This document shows positions 36,901-45,932 of a stretch of 64,000 nucleotides of DNA, one piece after another. Numbering within the stretch: position 1 is the first letter of the stretch; the number at the start of each line of letters is the position of its first letter. This DNA comes from JBHJHP01 sp042219825 (GTDB lineage Bacteria > Bacteroidota > Bacteroidia > Bacteroidales > UBA5342). A program made the position numbers and the translations under genes. The stretch spans positions 641,271 through 705,270 of the forward strand of contig NZ_JBHJHQ010000002.1 in assembly GCF_042219825.1 (NCBI RefSeq). Reading direction: 5' to 3'. The notes beneath the pieces are model-generated. The model was not told the origin of the DNA, did no database searches, and worked only from the letters and a program-made list of their open reading frames with translations.

Positions 36901-39900
36901 CGTGGAGCACGGTCCAAACTTCAGGTGAACCTGTTCCTGCAGCAGACTTTACATTTGAACCGGACAATGATGTGCCGTTTGCATCACCGGTTAATTTCTT
37001 CAGTACCTCAACCGGCAATATAGCAAACTGGCAATGGATTATTGATGATGCGCATTATATGTTTGACGAAAAGTCTGGACATAGTTTTTTTGAGTCGGGA
37101 GATCATAATGTAAAATTAATTGTCGATAATTGTTCGGGGGCAGATACTATTACTAAAATAGTGTCGGTGCAGGAAGCTCCCGAAATAAAAACTGAAAAGG
37201 ATACATTAAGAAACTTCCTAAACTATGGTGATACCCTTACAGATTATCTTGTAATTGAAAATGCAGGTGATGGTGAATTAATGCTTAATGCCGAGCTTTC
37301 AAATACCATAAAATTAAATGATGTAAACCGTGTTCCTGATTTTCCTGAATCAATGTATTTGCCGGAGAATTCATCTTTCGAATCTGAATCAGGGTTCATA
37401 TCTATTTCTGTGGATCAATTGCTTGATGGTGATACCGTTAAAAAGCAAATAAGTAGCAGGCTAACTGCAAATAGTGATTTAGAAGGAATGAATGTGCTAT
37501 TTATGCCAGCATATTCCAGTTATGCTTACCTGGTTAACAATCTCTTAGTTTCAGGTGCACACGTATACGCTGCAGATGCGTATTATATTAACGAAGCATA
37601 TCTGGATTCAATAGATGTAGTAGTTATTGATGACAATTGTAGTCTGGGAACAATGCAAATAAATTATATAAGAAACTGGATTTCCAATGGCGGTAATCTA
37701 ATTATTGATGCAGATAATAATACGCCATATTATAATTTAATACTGGCAGAAAGTGGTATAACTTATACCTCTGTTTATTCAGCCTCAGGCTATGCAACAG
37801 TCCAGGAGCATAAGATAACAACTGGTATTAGTTCATATTATGTTGCTTCAGGTAGTCAGGCATCCCTTGAAATAACCGATGAAGCAGAAAAACTGATAAT
37901 TTCCGGTAATGGTCTTTGCTATGCTGCTTATGCAAAAATTAATTCAGGAAGTGTACTTGCAACTTCAGATGAGTCATTTTATGATGGAAATATAACCATG
38001 GATGGACATTTACAACTGGTTACCAATTATATTAATTTTATTAAAACAGGCTTGCTGGATATTGTGAATTTAAAGAAGGAACAACTGATTATTCCTCCAC
38101 ATACATCTGATAGCATTGGTGTTTTAATTAATGCCAAAGATAATTTTGGTGGACAGTATTTGAGTATGTTGAATATTTTCTGTAATGATACAGCAATTAA
38201 TACGTTGCAGGTACCTGTTATAATAGATATTGTTGGAACCCCTGTTTTTGATACAAATGCAGATGGAGTGCTGTTTAATAAGGTTTTTGTTGGCCAGGAT
38301 TCAACATTGTCTGTTATGATTAATAATACAGGATCAGATGATTTGAGAATTGACAGCATTACAACATCTGATACTGATATTAGTGGTAGGATGTTGTATA
38401 ATGTGTTGGCTCCGAATGAGAAGGCGAATCTTGCCATTACTTTTTCACCATCTTTGTCAGACGTGTATCATGACACGGTATTTATCTATACGAATGAAAG
38501 TTCACCTAAAGGACATGAGATATATGTAGTTGGAAATGCTGTCCTGCCTCCGGTAGCAGATATTGATCCGGATTCATTGGAGGTTCAACTGTTTACCAAT
38601 GATACTTTAATTTCTACTGTTGATATTTCAAATACAAATGGTGGTAGTGAATTGTTGTTGAGTAAAGCCCGTATAAAAGCATCGGGTGATAATGATTTGA
38701 AAACTGATCTGACAGGTTTGAAAGTATACTCAATAAGTTACTATAACAGCTATATTGCTACAGTTTTAACGGATCTTGGTGCTGAAGTAACTGTTGCTAA
38801 TTCTCCTGATACTATGGCCATGAAGGACTATGATGTAATACTTATAGATGATTACTATTATTATAATCAGGAGTCGACCTTTTTTAATCGCTGGGCCAAA
38901 AACGGAGGTGGCCTTTTTATAGATGGTGAAAGTAACATAAGCAATTTTAACATCATGTTAAACGGATCCAATCTAACGATGTCAACGGTCAACTGCACTT
39001 CTCTTACAACAACAAACATTATGGATCATCCTGTAACAGAGTCTATTGATAAGTTTTATATCTATTCTGCCGGTGGATCTGTTATTGCGAATTTTCCGGG
39101 GATAGAATTAATAAATGACGGCTATCAACATATTTATGCAGCAGCTGATGAGTTTGAGAAAGGACGCGTCCTTGTAACAGGTGGTGGTTGTTTCCCCAAT
39201 CTCTCTTTAGAAGGGCACACGCAGTTACTTCTTAATGGTGTTGCCTGGCTTGGTAATAAAGTTAGCTGGCTTGAAATTGTGGAGGAACCTGATTCTGTGG
39301 TCAACAAAGGAGAAAAGACTCATCTCAGTGTCAGATTTGATGCAAAGGAACTTGGAGATACGATACTGGAAGCAGAAATAGTAATTCCAACAAATGATCC
39401 ATTAATGAATCCGGTAAAAATTCCGGTAAGCATGAAGGTTAATGGTATGGCAATACTTGAAATGAATAAAATGCATGTTGATATGTTTGCTTATGCCGGA
39501 TTCAGTGGAAGTGACACAATTACCCTTATGAACATTGGTGCAGAACCACTAATTATTGATAATATTTCTACGAATAATCCAGTATTTAAAGTCTCGGAGT
39601 CTAAATTAAAAATTGAGCCCGGATCAGTTAAATTGATGCATCTCGCCTATCTTCCTCAAAGCGCTGGGGCCGATTCTACCTGGCTTATTTTAAAAGGAAA
39701 TTCCATGCTCGGATCAGTTGATTCAGTGCGGCTTTATGGTGTTGCGGAAGCTCCACCTGTACTTTCAGTTACTCCTGAAAGTTTGTATTTAACATCACAA
39801 ACAAATAAAATACATCACAAAGTTCTGAAAATTAGCAATGAGGAAGGTCTGGGTGAATTAAACTTTTCAATTGATGCTGTTAAATGTAGTGATTGTGAAA

Positions 39901-41552
39901 ACCCGGATTCTGAAAATACCTTGGAATCAGTACTTAAAGGAATTCAGGCAGGGGCAGATCGTTTAACGGCAAAAATTCCAAATGCGTATGCCTTCTCTGA
40001 TGGTATCTCGGGATATTATATCAGCGACGGTGGAAGCGATATCTACGACGGTGGTAACTACCTGGGTACAAATCGTGGGTCCTCGATTTATTATTCAAAT
40101 AATACTATTACAACATCTCCTTATCTTAACGGAGAAGAGTATTTTACCTCTAAGCAAAACGGTTTATTTATTTTTGCGGCAAACCTTAACAATGTAAGTA
40201 CTTTTAGCATTAGCGGTAGTCTGGGAATGAATTCGGGTTCTGTATCTGCTTCCGAACTTACAACCACTTATAATGGTAAAACATATAAGGGATTTGTAAA
40301 GAAAGTGTATGGAGAAAGTTATACTCCTTCAGTAAATCATTTGATAATTATGGAATATACTGCGGGTGTAAGTCAAACGTATTCCAACTCATATTATAGT
40401 GATTTGCATACGATCACAAACCTTAATCAGTGTCACAGAATATATTATTTATTGTTTACCGGAAATAATGGATTATTATATACAGATGCTCAAATTACGG
40501 AATTAATGACAACCTTCATTAGCATCATAAATCCTGCACCTCAATGGATATCATTTAATTCATCAGAAACATCAGGGACTATAAGTCCAGGTTCTTTCAA
40601 TAATTCTGATGTTGCATTTAATACCAATGGGTTAGCGTATGATACTTATACCGCTTATATCCGTGTTAAAAGTAATGATCCGAAATGGCCTGTACTACAC
40701 ATTCCTGTGACACTTGAAGTAGTGAATAATCAGTCACCGGTTCTTTCTCAGTCACTTCCCAATATGATAACTTATCTCGACGGGGATATCCCGGTAGATT
40801 TGGATGAGTATATTGTTGATCCGGATGGTGATGTTTTAACGTATAGTGTAAAAAGTAATGACCACAACATCATTTTCCCGACCATTGATAACAATTCCAT
40901 GCTTCACTTTAATCCGCAAAGCATCGGATATACCAATTTAGTGGTTACTGCTTCTGATCAGATTTCATCGCCTTTAGATGTCCAGGTAGATGTATTGGTC
41001 AAGGATAATCAAAAACCTGAGGTTGTTGAATCTCTCAGAGATACTGTATTAAAAACGCATAGCGAACCCTGGGTAGTAAATATGAAGCAGTATTTTATGG
41101 ACCCGGATGGAGACGAATTGAGTTTTAATGTGGTTTCATCTTCTGAGACATCACTTGAGACGGTCCAGAACGGCTATTTGCTTTTGGTTTACCCGAAACG
41201 AGCAGGTTGGAATATTCTTACCATAAATGCAATGGACAGCAGGGGAGCGACAGTTTCTGTAAGTTGTATTGTTAAAGTTGAAAACTATGTAGCAGTTGAA
41301 GAAGTTGAAAGGAATAAAATTTCAATATATCCTGTTCCTGCAAAAGATGAATTGTTTATATCGTATGATACGTATGAATTACCGGAAGTTGCCCAGATTG
41401 TGGGTTTGAACGGACAGGTTATTGCTGATATTTCAAGCCGTATAGGTTTAGGCTTAAGCCGAATTGATATATCGGGTCTGAATCCTGGTGTTTATTTCCT
41501 GATCTTGAAAAACAGAAATTCTGTAACAAACCATAAAATAGTTATCGAGTAA
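33984..41552 (+). CDS. Giant secreted M4 (thermolysin-type) metalloprotease with T9SS tail
   Basis: 2522 residues. Signal peptide about 1-20, then an FTP/PepSY-type propeptide (about 25-200). The M4 domain (about 210-545) has HEITH (His356, Glu357, His360) and the third zinc ligand Glu380 twenty residues after His360, as in thermolysin, plus DNGGVHYNSSVQN carrying the acid/base His. After it come a GEVED domain (about 625-772), PKD (about 778-860), CUB (about 876-976), PKD (about 985-1060), two Rossmann-like modules (about 1165-1350 and 1578-1760) each followed by Ig-like HYDIN/anchor domains, an unidentified domain (about 2005-2200), two cadherin-like units (VDPDGD, MDPDGDEL) and a T9SS type A tail (about 2442-2522). 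It is a surface or released protease of unknown substrate. Confidence 0.92.
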   Translation: MKKILACFMLVHVTILSISQELFNADANRIVPGSNYVKLDHQKGIISYIGFSDPNLKGVQATADGEKLKSALGLDETHSFRTYSEFSDQMGNSHIKYQQYLNGYPVEHMYYTVHRLNSLKSASGIYTPVTTRQQSITKMQMSDALQLALAEVPSEHYSPKTLDQQGKEVYYIKNEIPVLCYKFDVFSVDPLRREWIYVDVATGNVVAREDRIHINDVIGKASTMYSGEQSITTDYYGGYYRLQESGRGDGIRTYNMQRGTNYSSAIEFIDFDNIWNTTTNFDNAAYDVHFSTEATYDYFKDNFNRNSFDGNGGALISYVHYSTNFPNAFWNGEFMTYGDGDGVLYSPLTATEIVAHEITHGLTEHTAALVYLNESGALNESFSDIFGTAIDFAANPETANYLMGEQVKTDGSVIRSMKDPNSKSMPDTYKGNFWYTGVTDNGGVHYNSSVQNYWFYLLCEGGSGINDNDKSYSVQSIGMNHAAKIAYRTLTVYLTPTSDYADARFYSIKAAIDLYGECSNEVINVTNAWYAVGVGDPYGDAVTAGFLIDESISCSLPTFQQVQDQSTFAESYKWYVNDTMQSTDANPLLEFNLAGKNSIKLVVSGSVGCRTSDSLMLEDALFIYQNPEVKDPVFRPISYRSGSGGILYFELDSLANSSEDAMEGYQDFSCSHQITLTEGKCYDVEILTRGDESTYVWLDLNNDGAFDDKTELLVYVKNSKNRVREKFIIPHGKVYDKALRLRVASDLPSNLLINGSTNSMAGQYEDYGVVLKQNESIPVAEFTTLDSLPAVGQSVQFTNLSENLPSSFEWTFEGGIPEYSTEKEPIVSYRSPGDFQVKLKVGNNFGSDSIIKTSYIHVTNDNVMGLQSRSSASSGNIHDSGGPNGMYENNEKYSFLIAPACAEKIILSFFQLNIDYYDDYLYIYDGDSEQDVLLASITGTSYPAGNGVVASSGKMLLVFISDAVGYYDGFSASWSTVQTSGEPVPAADFTFEPDNDVPFASPVNFFSTSTGNIANWQWIIDDAHYMFDEKSGHSFFESGDHNVKLIVDNCSGADTITKIVSVQEAPEIKTEKDTLRNFLNYGDTLTDYLVIENAGDGELMLNAELSNTIKLNDVNRVPDFPESMYLPENSSFESESGFISISVDQLLDGDTVKKQISSRLTANSDLEGMNVLFMPAYSSYAYLVNNLLVSGAHVYAADAYYINEAYLDSIDVVVIDDNCSLGTMQINYIRNWISNGGNLIIDADNNTPYYNLILAESGITYTSVYSASGYATVQEHKITTGISSYYVASGSQASLEITDEAEKLIISGNGLCYAAYAKINSGSVLATSDESFYDGNITMDGHLQLVTNYINFIKTGLLDIVNLKKEQLIIPPHTSDSIGVLINAKDNFGGQYLSMLNIFCNDTAINTLQVPVIIDIVGTPVFDTNADGVLFNKVFVGQDSTLSVMINNTGSDDLRIDSITTSDTDISGRMLYNVLAPNEKANLAITFSPSLSDVYHDTVFIYTNESSPKGHEIYVVGNAVLPPVADIDPDSLEVQLFTNDTLISTVDISNTNGGSELLLSKARIKASGDNDLKTDLTGLKVYSISYYNSYIATVLTDLGAEVTVANSPDTMAMKDYDVILIDDYYYYNQESTFFNRWAKNGGGLFIDGESNISNFNIMLNGSNLTMSTVNCTSLTTTNIMDHPVTESIDKFYIYSAGGSVIANFPGIELINDGYQHIYAAADEFEKGRVLVTGGGCFPNLSLEGHTQLLLNGVAWLGNKVSWLEIVEEPDSVVNKGEKTHLSVRFDAKELGDTILEAEIVIPTNDPLMNPVKIPVSMKVNGMAILEMNKMHVDMFAYAGFSGSDTITLMNIGAEPLIIDNISTNNPVFKVSESKLKIEPGSVKLMHLAYLPQSAGADSTWLILKGNSMLGSVDSVRLYGVAEAPPVLSVTPESLYLTSQTNKIHHKVLKISNEEGLGELNFSIDAVKCSDCENPDSENTLESVLKGIQAGADRLTAKIPNAYAFSDGISGYYISDGGSDIYDGGNYLGTNRGSSIYYSNNTITTSPYLNGEEYFTSKQNGLFIFAANLNNVSTFSISGSLGMNSGSVSASELTTTYNGKTYKGFVKKVYGESYTPSVNHLIIMEYTAGVSQTYSNSYYSDLHTITNLNQCHRIYYLLFTGNNGLLYTDAQITELMTTFISIINPAPQWISFNSSETSGTISPGSFNNSDVAFNTNGLAYDTYTAYIRVKSNDPKWPVLHIPVTLEVVNNQSPVLSQSLPNMITYLDGDIPVDLDEYIVDPDGDVLTYSVKSNDHNIIFPTIDNNSMLHFNPQSIGYTNLVVTASDQISSPLDVQVDVLVKDNQKPEVVESLRDTVLKTHSEPWVVNMKQYFMDPDGDELSFNVVSSSETSLETVQNGYLLLVYPKRAGWNILTINAMDSRGATVSVSCIVKVENYVAVEEVERNKISIYPVPAKDELFISYDTYELPEVAQIVGLNGQVIADISSRIGLGLSRIDISGLNPGVYFLILKNRNSVTNHKIVIE

Positions 41553-41557
41553 AAATA

Positions 41558-41596
41558 AAGTCATTCCGTCAGGTAATTTTCCTGATGGAATGACTT
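41558..41596. terminator. Strong hairpin after the metalloprotease gene
   Basis: AAGTCATTCCGTCAGG (41558-41573) pairs with CCTGATGGAATGACTT (41581-41596) with one G-T wobble. It begins 6 bases after the stop. The plus strand lacks a T run, but the minus strand reads TTTATTTTTA after the stem, so it may act mainly on minus-strand transcripts or protect the 3' end of the mRNA. Confidence 0.6.
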
Positions 41597-41666
41597 ATCA
41601 TCTTTAAATGATTATGATAATAACCGCATGCACTATGCTATGACTGCGTGTTGAGCAGAGTTGTTT

Positions 41667-42722
41667 TTATTCGATTAATTTATCCAGAATCTGTTCAGTT
41701 TCTTTCATGCTGGGTCTGGGGGCATTGTTATATACCATTTCTCCTTTCTTGTTAATTATTACATACATAGGTGTAAAAGCAAAATCACTACCAACTTCAT
41801 CATAGTAGACTTCCGTTAGTGTATTATTAAGATAATAATGTTGACCGGAAAGGTTGTATTTTTTTATATAGTCTTTCCACTCATTTTCATCTCTGGCGGT
41901 AACACACAGATATATAAATTCAACTTTACCTTCATATTTCTTTTGTAATTCATTCGATTTTGGGAATTCTTTTATGCAAGGGCCACAGCTTGTGCCCCAG
42001 GAATCTATGTATAAAACTTTACCGGGATTATTTTTTACCAAAGTTTGAACTATAGAATTATCGTTCAAATTTAATTCATTATACCTTGGATTAGAATTAT
42101 TATTCACAAAAGGTGTTCTATCCTTTAGAGCAAGTTGGTTATCATAATCTTTTTTAATTTTTTTATAGACTGCCATTTCTTTTAAAGGAGATAATGCTTC
42201 TAACAATTCATTTTGTTTTTCAAGTGGTAAGTAATAGTATGTCCACAATAAAATATATGCAGATACAGGAGAGGTTGTATGGCCCATTATATAATCAATT
42301 TTGAAATTGTCAAAGGCTTTATCATCATTTAATCTTGATATCCTATAGCTTTCTTTAAGATAACCATTTAATTCATCATTATACATCTCACCTAAAACGG
42401 CATCCCCCATATTGATCCAATTCGCAGGATCTATTTTAATTTTTAACTGACCGGGTTCCAATATAAAAAAACAAATACCTTTTGATCTTTGCCAGTGATA
42501 ACTTAGTGCATATATTTCCGGACGGTCAATTTTTCCTGAAAATTGAAAATTCCCTTCAATAATTCTAGCTGAATCCAGAATTAGTTCTTCAGAAAAAGCT
42601 TTTTGCAGGTATATCCACTCTTCGGATTGGTCATTTGTAAATGATCCTGAGATTGTATACTCATTTTTTGAATGACAACTCAAGAGAATTAACACGGTAA
42701 ATACGAGAATAAAATTTTTCAT
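41667..42722 (-). CDS. TlpA-type thiol-disulphide reductase lipoprotein with DUF4369 domain
   Basis: 351 residues. Lipobox LLSCH (Cys16). The N-terminal beta-sandwich (about 20-120, ISGSFTNDQSEEWIYLQKA, FILEPGQLKIKI) matches the DUF4369 domain common in Bacteroidota. The C-terminal thioredoxin domain (about 215-351) carries the active site CGPC (246-249) after GTS and the cis-Pro in FTPMYV. It acts in the periplasm or at the inner face of the outer membrane in disulphide exchange, with unknown partners. The preceding LuxR protein has a similar N-terminal domain. Confidence 0.9.
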   Translation of the reverse strand: MKNFILVFTVLILLSCHSKNEYTISGSFTNDQSEEWIYLQKAFSEELILDSARIIEGNFQFSGKIDRPEIYALSYHWQRSKGICFFILEPGQLKIKIDPANWINMGDAVLGEMYNDELNGYLKESYRISRLNDDKAFDNFKIDYIMGHTTSPVSAYILLWTYYYLPLEKQNELLEALSPLKEMAVYKKIKKDYDNQLALKDRTPFVNNNSNPRYNELNLNDNSIVQTLVKNNPGKVLYIDSWGTSCGPCIKEFPKSNELQKKYEGKVEFIYLCVTARDENEWKDYIKKYNLSGQHYYLNNTLTEVYYDEVGSDFAFTPMYVIINKKGEMVYNNAPRPSMKETEQILDKLIE

Positions 42723-42813
42723 TTTGGCGGTTATTTAAGTTAGTATAAATTCTACACAATGTTCCGGCTGTATGGTGTTGCCCTCATTTATCAGAACGCT
42801 GTAATATGCCGTT

Positions 42814-42987
42814 TTATTTTAAATCCATCAATCTGGAAAAACCTGTATATGGCCTTAGTTCCATAATTTCAAAGCTGATTATTCCGTTCTTTACCTCCGG
42901 TAATTTATCTAAAAGTTGCTTCGCGACATATTTGTCTTCACATTCAAGGATGAGAACAGCATTCTTGTTTTCAGTGAAATATACCAA
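42814..42987 (-). pseudogene. Remnant or non-ATG small gene after the LuxR regulator
   Basis: A minus-strand frame is open from 43035 down to a TAA at 42814 (73 codons) and has strongly protein-like composition, e.g. NAVLILECEDKYVAKQLLDK and IMELRPYTGFSRLMDLK. It has no ATG before its last third; a TTG at 42985-42987 is the best start. Its upstream part overlaps the end of the LuxR gene in another frame. The alternation of strand, helix and strand recalls the C-terminal half of small ferredoxin-fold (YCII/muconolactone-isomerase-like) proteins, a low-confidence guess. It is probably a decayed 3' fragment, or else a short gene with a TTG start. Confidence 0.35.
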
Positions 42988-43001
42988 TGTGTCAACATAC
43001 T

Positions 43002-43994
43002 TTATTTCTTCAAATCTATTACATCTTTTCTTGATTTAACATTCAGTTTGGAAAAAATACTACTTACATGTGATTTTACCGTGCTTAATCCTATATTACA
43101 CTCATCCGATATTTGTTGGTTTGTTAATCCTGCCTGAAGTAACGTAAGAATCTTTCGTTCCTGGATGCTTAATTTCTTAATTTGGTTATTATTCTTTTTG
43201 TTTATAAGGGTGTAAATTATATAAGCACTTAACAATAAAAGAATTCCAAAAAGAACATCTATTCCTGTGCGATTTTTTGTAATTGGTAAATCGTTCCTAA
43301 ATGTTTCAAAATAAGTAGAATGGTTGTTTTTCCACCTTTTCAGATATGATTTATAAAAAGATAAATTGTATGAGTAGTTTGATTCAAAATCGCTTTCATA
43401 CATTGCATAAAGTGACACTAAAGGCTTCTTGCAGGTATCAGCTATAATTCTTAATTGCTCAGATGTAGCTTTTTCAATGAGTTCCTTTTTCGATATCGAA
43501 TTCGTTAACACAATTTCATTATCTGATGAAGCTACAATTTCTGTTATCAGCTGGAACGCAGTATTGTTAGCATAGCCGCTAAATGTAACATCTTTGAATA
43601 AACCCTTTTTGTCATTATTTTTAATATAAATCTTAGCATCCCGGTTTGCCAGAAAAAATATTGAATTTTCGTCCTTTCCACCGATTATCAATGTGTTTGG
43701 GGGATATCCTTTTTTTACTAAATGGATGCGGAATAAATTGTCTTCTTTAGGTAAAAAGCCGATTTCAATATTAAAATGTCCATTACTGTCTAAGAGTGCT
43801 TCAGAGATTATCATTGTGTTGGATATGCTATTCATCTCACGGAAATTTGGTATGTAAGACAAATAAATAACCGGATTCCATGTGCTGTCAATTTGCAACT
43901 GACCTGAGATGGTGCCTTGGGAAGCATAGGAGTTGGCACACACGAAGATTTTAGAAAGGATTAAAAACAATATTGCCTTTTGTGGTAATCTCAT
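43002..43994 (-). CDS. Membrane-tethered LuxR-type regulator with periplasmic DUF4369-like domain
   Basis: 330 residues from ATG 43994, chosen because MRLPQKAILFLILSKIF begins a signal peptide and because an earlier start would overlap the preceding gene. A periplasmic beta-rich domain (about 25-130: GTISGQLQIDSTWNPVIYLS, ALLDSNGHFNIEIGF, SIFFLANRDAKIYI) resembles DUF4369. Then come a helical segment, one membrane helix (about 246-265, FGILLLLSAYIIYTL) and a cytoplasmic LuxR helix-turn-helix (about 275-330: LSIQERKILTLLQAGLTNQQ, GLSTVKSHVSSIFSKLNV). There is no receiver domain. It probably senses an envelope signal and binds DNA while anchored in the membrane. It follows the 44005 gene after 10 bases, as an operon. 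Confidence 0.85.
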   Translation of the reverse strand: MRLPQKAILFLILSKIFVCANSYASQGTISGQLQIDSTWNPVIYLSYIPNFREMNSISNTMIISEALLDSNGHFNIEIGFLPKEDNLFRIHLVKKGYPPNTLIIGGKDENSIFFLANRDAKIYIKNNDKKGLFKDVTFSGYANNTAFQLITEIVASSDNEIVLTNSISKKELIEKATSEQLRIIADTCKKPLVSLYAMYESDFESNYSYNLSFYKSYLKRWKNNHSTYFETFRNDLPITKNRTGIDVLFGILLLLSAYIIYTLINKKNNNQIKKLSIQERKILTLLQAGLTNQQISDECNIGLSTVKSHVSSIFSKLNVKSRKDVIDLKK

Positions 43995-44004
43995 CGAAGT
44001 AATA

Positions 44005-44502
44005 TTATTTCGTTCGTATTTGATAGATCTTATAAGTGCCATTCGCATTATGCGGAGATACCTTAATTAACCATTTCCCGGGGATAGGATTTTCATATGA
44101 AACAAAAATATTACCTCTTACACTAATCCTTTTCGATTCATTATTAATCCCGGATATTTCTTTGGGTAAGTCTTCTGTTTTATAAATATTTTGTCCTTTC
44201 TCACTCCAGATTATGGAAACGTCATCCCGCTTTTTGCCGACAGGGTCATAAAATGCATAAGCGATAAAACCAGAGGAAACCTGAGCATTAATTTGTAATT
44301 TTAATTCAGTAGTTTTTTCGTCTATCAAAATTTCAATTTCGTACGGCTTAGTGTTTTTAGAGACTTTTATTAAACCTTCAGATTTAAGAAAGTCACCCGG
44401 AATAACGGAATCAACAACTACGACTTGTCCCATCGACACTTTTCCAAATAGCATAAAGGCTATGATTGAAAATAATACCAAATAAATTTTCTTCTGTTTC
44501 AT
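44005..44502 (-). CDS. Small secreted protein of unknown function
   Basis: 165 residues. Signal peptide about 1-25 (KVSMGQ). The mature part is all-beta by pattern (YEIEILIDEKTTELKLQINA, GFIAYAFYDPVGKKRDDVSI, PIPGKWLIKVSPHNANGTYK), resembling a pre-peptidase or Ig-like sandwich. No catalytic residues or sorting tail were seen. It is co-transcribed with the membrane-tethered LuxR gene 10 bases downstream, so it may modulate or be a partner of that sensor. Function is unknown. Confidence 0.7.
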   Translation of the reverse strand: MKQKKIYLVLFSIIAFMLFGKVSMGQVVVVDSVIPGDFLKSEGLIKVSKNTKPYEIEILIDEKTTELKLQINAQVSSGFIAYAFYDPVGKKRDDVSIIWSEKGQNIYKTEDLPKEISGINNESKRISVRGNIFVSYENPIPGKWLIKVSPHNANGTYKIYQIRTK

Positions 44503-44727
44503 GATGATAAGTTTTTAGTCCGAAATTAATTTACAGAACAAATTTAGAGTATCGCTTTTCAATGTCTAAGTAACTAAAGGACGAAAAAAGTACCTGTAAA
44601 GTATGAAAAAAGTCTGTTGGGGTCATGTATGTATGAATTCTGTTTTTATGTGGCAAGGTTCTACAATAAACTGTCGCTCTGATTTGTCGGTATGCACTAT
44701 GACCATATGTCAGCTTATATAATTTTT

Positions 44728-45597
44728 TTATTCAATTTCTTCAATATTTATACCCATAAAGAAATAGTCTAATATAACTTCTTTTGTTTTTTTGCTGCAA
44801 ACAACATAGTTCGAATAAAACTTATCAAAGTACCTGAAATTAACTACATAAACAACATCACCCAATTCCACAATATCATTAAATGCTTTTTGCATAATTA
44901 AACGTTGGGTTTTTAACTCTGCTAGGAGCAACTGTTGTTGTTCTGTATCACTGATTTCTGAAAATCTTTTTTCACCGGACATGAAATCTCCACAACTATT
45001 AGATAATTTGTTTTCGGAAATAATGTGTGAAAAGGTACTACTAGTTTTATTTTTTTGGGAGTTAGAAGTTATGATTGTATCAACCTTAGTATATTCATAA
45101 TTGTACTTGTATATGTTGGAGGAATCTATATTAATCTCTGCCGACATCAGTTGATTAATTTGTTTAGTAAAATCGCTGGTGAAAATTCGTTTCGATTCAA
45201 CCGACATACGCGTTGTATCTACAAAACTTTGTGAAAGATAACTGGGTTGAATATAAAATTCATGATGATTTTCAAATTGATTTGAAACACTTTTCTTAAA
45301 TTTAGAACTTGTAATGAGTTGATCTCCTGAAAAATAATTGCGATAGTAATGAAGTACTATGGGGCTTGATATAGTCTCTACATATGAAAAACTCAGTAAA
45401 GCATAGTCATCGGCATTCGTTATATGATTCGGTTTCCAGTTTTCAAAAAGGTTTTTGAAATTTGTTTCATAATTAACAACAGAATCTCCAAATTCGTATA
45501 TACAGTATTTTTGACCATATAAGTTTGCTGTAAACAGTAGAATTAGCAACAGCAGCGTATATTTAGAAAATCTGTTCTTTATATTCTTAAGTGTCAT
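44728..45597 (-). CDS. Secreted protein of unknown function
   Basis: 289 residues. Signal peptide with a basic start and hydrophobic core (about 1-28, ANLYGQ). The mature part is rich in Ser, Asn, Tyr and Phe, with a helical segment DTEQQQLLLAELKTQRLIMQKA (split pattern, about 222-243) and two Cys (GDF-type context near 200 and SNYVVCSKK near 269). No family was recognised and no T9SS tail is present. A perfect 17-bp palindrome lies 45 bases upstream. Confidence 0.65.
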   Translation of the reverse strand: MTLKNIKNRFSKYTLLLLILLFTANLYGQKYCIYEFGDSVVNYETNFKNLFENWKPNHITNADDYALLSFSYVETISSPIVLHYYRNYFSGDQLITSSKFKKSVSNQFENHHEFYIQPSYLSQSFVDTTRMSVESKRIFTSDFTKQINQLMSAEINIDSSNIYKYNYEYTKVDTIITSNSQKNKTSSTFSHIISENKLSNSCGDFMSGEKRFSEISDTEQQQLLLAELKTQRLIMQKAFNDIVELGDVVYVVNFRYFDKFYSNYVVCSKKTKEVILDYFFMGINIEEIE

Positions 45598-45641
45598 TAT
45601 TCAGGCTCTTTAATATAAATTATATTACGTGTTTTTTTATG

Positions 45642-45658
45642 TATTTCAATTTGAAATA
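45642..45658. promoter_or_regulatory. 17-bp perfect palindrome, possible operator
   Basis: TATTTCAA, one central base, TTGAAATA, located 45 bases upstream of the 45597 start. A perfect odd-centre palindrome in a promoter position suggests a dimeric repressor or activator site. The rest of 45598-45932 shows nothing else recognisable except TTGACA at 45912-45917 just before the cysJ start. Confidence 0.35.
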
Positions 45659-45932
45659 ATTGAATGAGCCGATTACGTTTTTATGGTTGTTATCCAGGTG
45701 ACTTTTCATTCGGTCATTAGTTCCTTTAAAAGTAGAGAATTAAATTATTAAAAGCAACAGGAAATGCACCAGGGCAACTCTGTTGACTGATGTTATGCGG
45801 TGGTGGAATGCCTGATTGTGTTTAAGAATGGGATGAAAGCGGATGCTGTGGTCGGAATATTATAAAATTATTTTGAATCATTTTAAACAAAGCGTCCTTT
45901 GTCCGGTTTAGTTGACATAATAATACTTTGGG

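Noticed and set aside
41629..41638. ATGCACTATG shared with 44693-44702
   Set aside because: A 10-base match in two AT-rich spacers without further similarity is expected by chance.
42806..43137. Two plus-strand frames opposite the end of the LuxR gene
   Set aside because: Composition is not protein-like, whereas the minus-strand frame at 42814-43035 is; they are shadows of it.
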